This document shows, piece by piece, positions 15,002-15,438 of a stretch of 15,438 nucleotides of DNA. The notes under the pieces were generated by a model. It made no database searches and was not told where the DNA came from. It saw only the letters and a program-made list of their open reading frames with translations. Source of the DNA: Bacillota bacterium. Its GTDB lineage: Bacteria > Bacillota > Clostridia > Lachnospirales > Cellulosilyticaceae. The position numbers and the translations under genes are program-made. Within the stretch, counting starts at the first letter, position 1, and each line of letters starts with the position of its first letter. The stretch covers positions 1 through 15,438 of the forward strand of contig JAEYPM010000074.1 in assembly GCA_023410675.1 (NCBI GenBank). The letters are read 5' to 3'.

Positions 15002-15151
15002 ACTATTTGGAAAAATACAGGTATTAGCATCTCAGATTTTATAAATATATTAAATAGTTACCTTAACTGGTATAATGAATCTAGAATAAAAAAGTCATTA
15101 GGATATATGAGTCCTATGGAGTATAGACGGAACCTTGGATTGGCAGCTTAG
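15002..15151 (+). pseudogene. IS3-family transposase OrfB, C-terminal tail
   Basis: The frame reads DFINILNSYLNWYNESRIK, then KSLGYMSPMEYRRNLGLAA, and stops at TAG 15149-15151. This is the end of the integrase-type catalytic domain of IS3-family OrfB (usual form: Y-I-x-x-Y-N-x-x-R-x-K-x-x-L-x-x-M-S-P-x-x-Y-R). Everything before it is missing, cut exactly at the end of the preceding repeat. This suggests another element inserted in, or recombined with, the IS3 gene. The following TCCAAGAAATCGTCCGCATCCCC (from about 15156) may be its right inverted repeat. Confidence 0.78.
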
Positions 15152-15282
15152 TTAGTCCAAGAAATCGTCCGCATCCCCAAAAATGATTTGCTAATAATTC
15201 AGAATGTGATGTGAAAAAAATTACATATATAAAATATGAGTGTCAACCATTTTTGAAAATGTCCGCAAATTGTTTAGACATT

Positions 15283-15309
15283 AGCACCATTTTTCTGGTG
15301 CTTTTATTT
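15283..15309 (+). terminator. Intrinsic terminator
   Basis: AGCACCA (15283-15289) pairs perfectly with TGGTGCT (15296-15302) across a 6-nt loop, followed by TTTATTT. It lies ~130 nt after the IS3 tail, with no gene directly before it in the window. Confidence 0.72.
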
Positions 15310-15361
15310 GAGTATTTTATCCTTACCTCTTTTAAAAGGGTACTTAAAACCACAAATCTTA

Positions 15362-15400
15362 TCAAGGATGCTACGCACCGCTAAAGCGGCAAGTCCTTGA
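15362..15400. other. GC-rich hairpin of unknown role
   Basis: An outer pair, TCAAGGA (15362-15368) and TCCTTGA (15394-15400), encloses an inner stem, CCGC (15378-15381) with GCGG (15386-15389), separated by unpaired stretches. No T-run follows on either strand, so it is not a standard terminator. A wider pair, ACCTCTT near 15326 and AAGAGGT at the window end, may extend the structure. It could be part of a structured RNA, an IS end or a repeat. Confidence 0.4.
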
Positions 15401-15438
15401 CATAATTTATGCTTTCAAGTAGTGCATAGTTAAGAGGT

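Noticed and set aside
15397..15420. TTGACA near the right edge as a -35 box
   Set aside because: The sequence 17 nt downstream (TAGTGC) is a poor -10 and no gene follows within the window.

Overview
The window reads as chromosomal DNA from a low-GC, Gram-positive anaerobe. A clostridial (Lachnospirales-type) genome is my best guess, based on AT-rich coding sequence, strong AGGAGG-type ribosome binding sites, TTGAAA/TATAAT promoters and Firmicute-type IS66 and IS3 relics. There is no rRNA, tRNA or housekeeping marker to fix the genus. No CRISPR array or phage gene is visible.

Left part (1-4900): a decayed LytTR-type response-regulator receiver (about 120-410) ends before a hairpin. Next comes a two-gene unit: an AraC-type regulator fused to a GyrI-like ligand domain and a DUF3788-like domain (707-2068), followed by a free-standing GyrI-like protein (2085-2546). 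The unit ends at a strong bidirectional terminator shared with a convergent 53-residue ORF (2598-2759, minus). A LysR-type regulator gene (about 2876-3685) has lost its N-terminus and carries two in-frame stops. Behind it, with its own promoter, lies an intact Rieske-type non-heme iron oxygenase gene (3897-4862), which is unusual if the host is an anaerobe.

Middle part (5075-6360): an internally deleted, multiply broken IS66 element. Pieces of tnpA, tnpB and the C-terminal part of tnpC are still readable, followed by hairpins and a putative right end. A near-consensus promoter then drives an intact DinG-like iron-sulfur helicase (6506-8446).

Right part (8628-14597): the most interesting region is a tightly packed four-gene operon. 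Its first gene encodes a 1005-residue protein joining an extracellular propeller-like region, a Cache-like sensor region and a complete MFS transporter. A stand-alone condensation-domain protein follows (overlapping by 23 nt), then an acyl-adenylating enzyme of the fatty-acyl ligase type, then a 72-residue acyl carrier protein. Together they look like a minimal split 'ligase-carrier-condensation' line with its own sensing exporter. I infer that the ligase activates a carboxylic (probably fatty) acid and loads it on the carrier. The condensation protein would transfer it to an amine or alcohol, and the MFS protein would export the product. No thioesterase and no phosphopantetheinyl transferase lie in the window.

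Right edge (14600-15438): a scrap resembling the C-terminus of a 23S rRNA uracil methyltransferase, a second copy of the IS-end-like repeat seen at 6251-6356, the tail of an IS3-family transposase, a terminator and a GC-rich hairpin. The two repeat copies lie in the same orientation and bracket dinG plus the biosynthetic operon.
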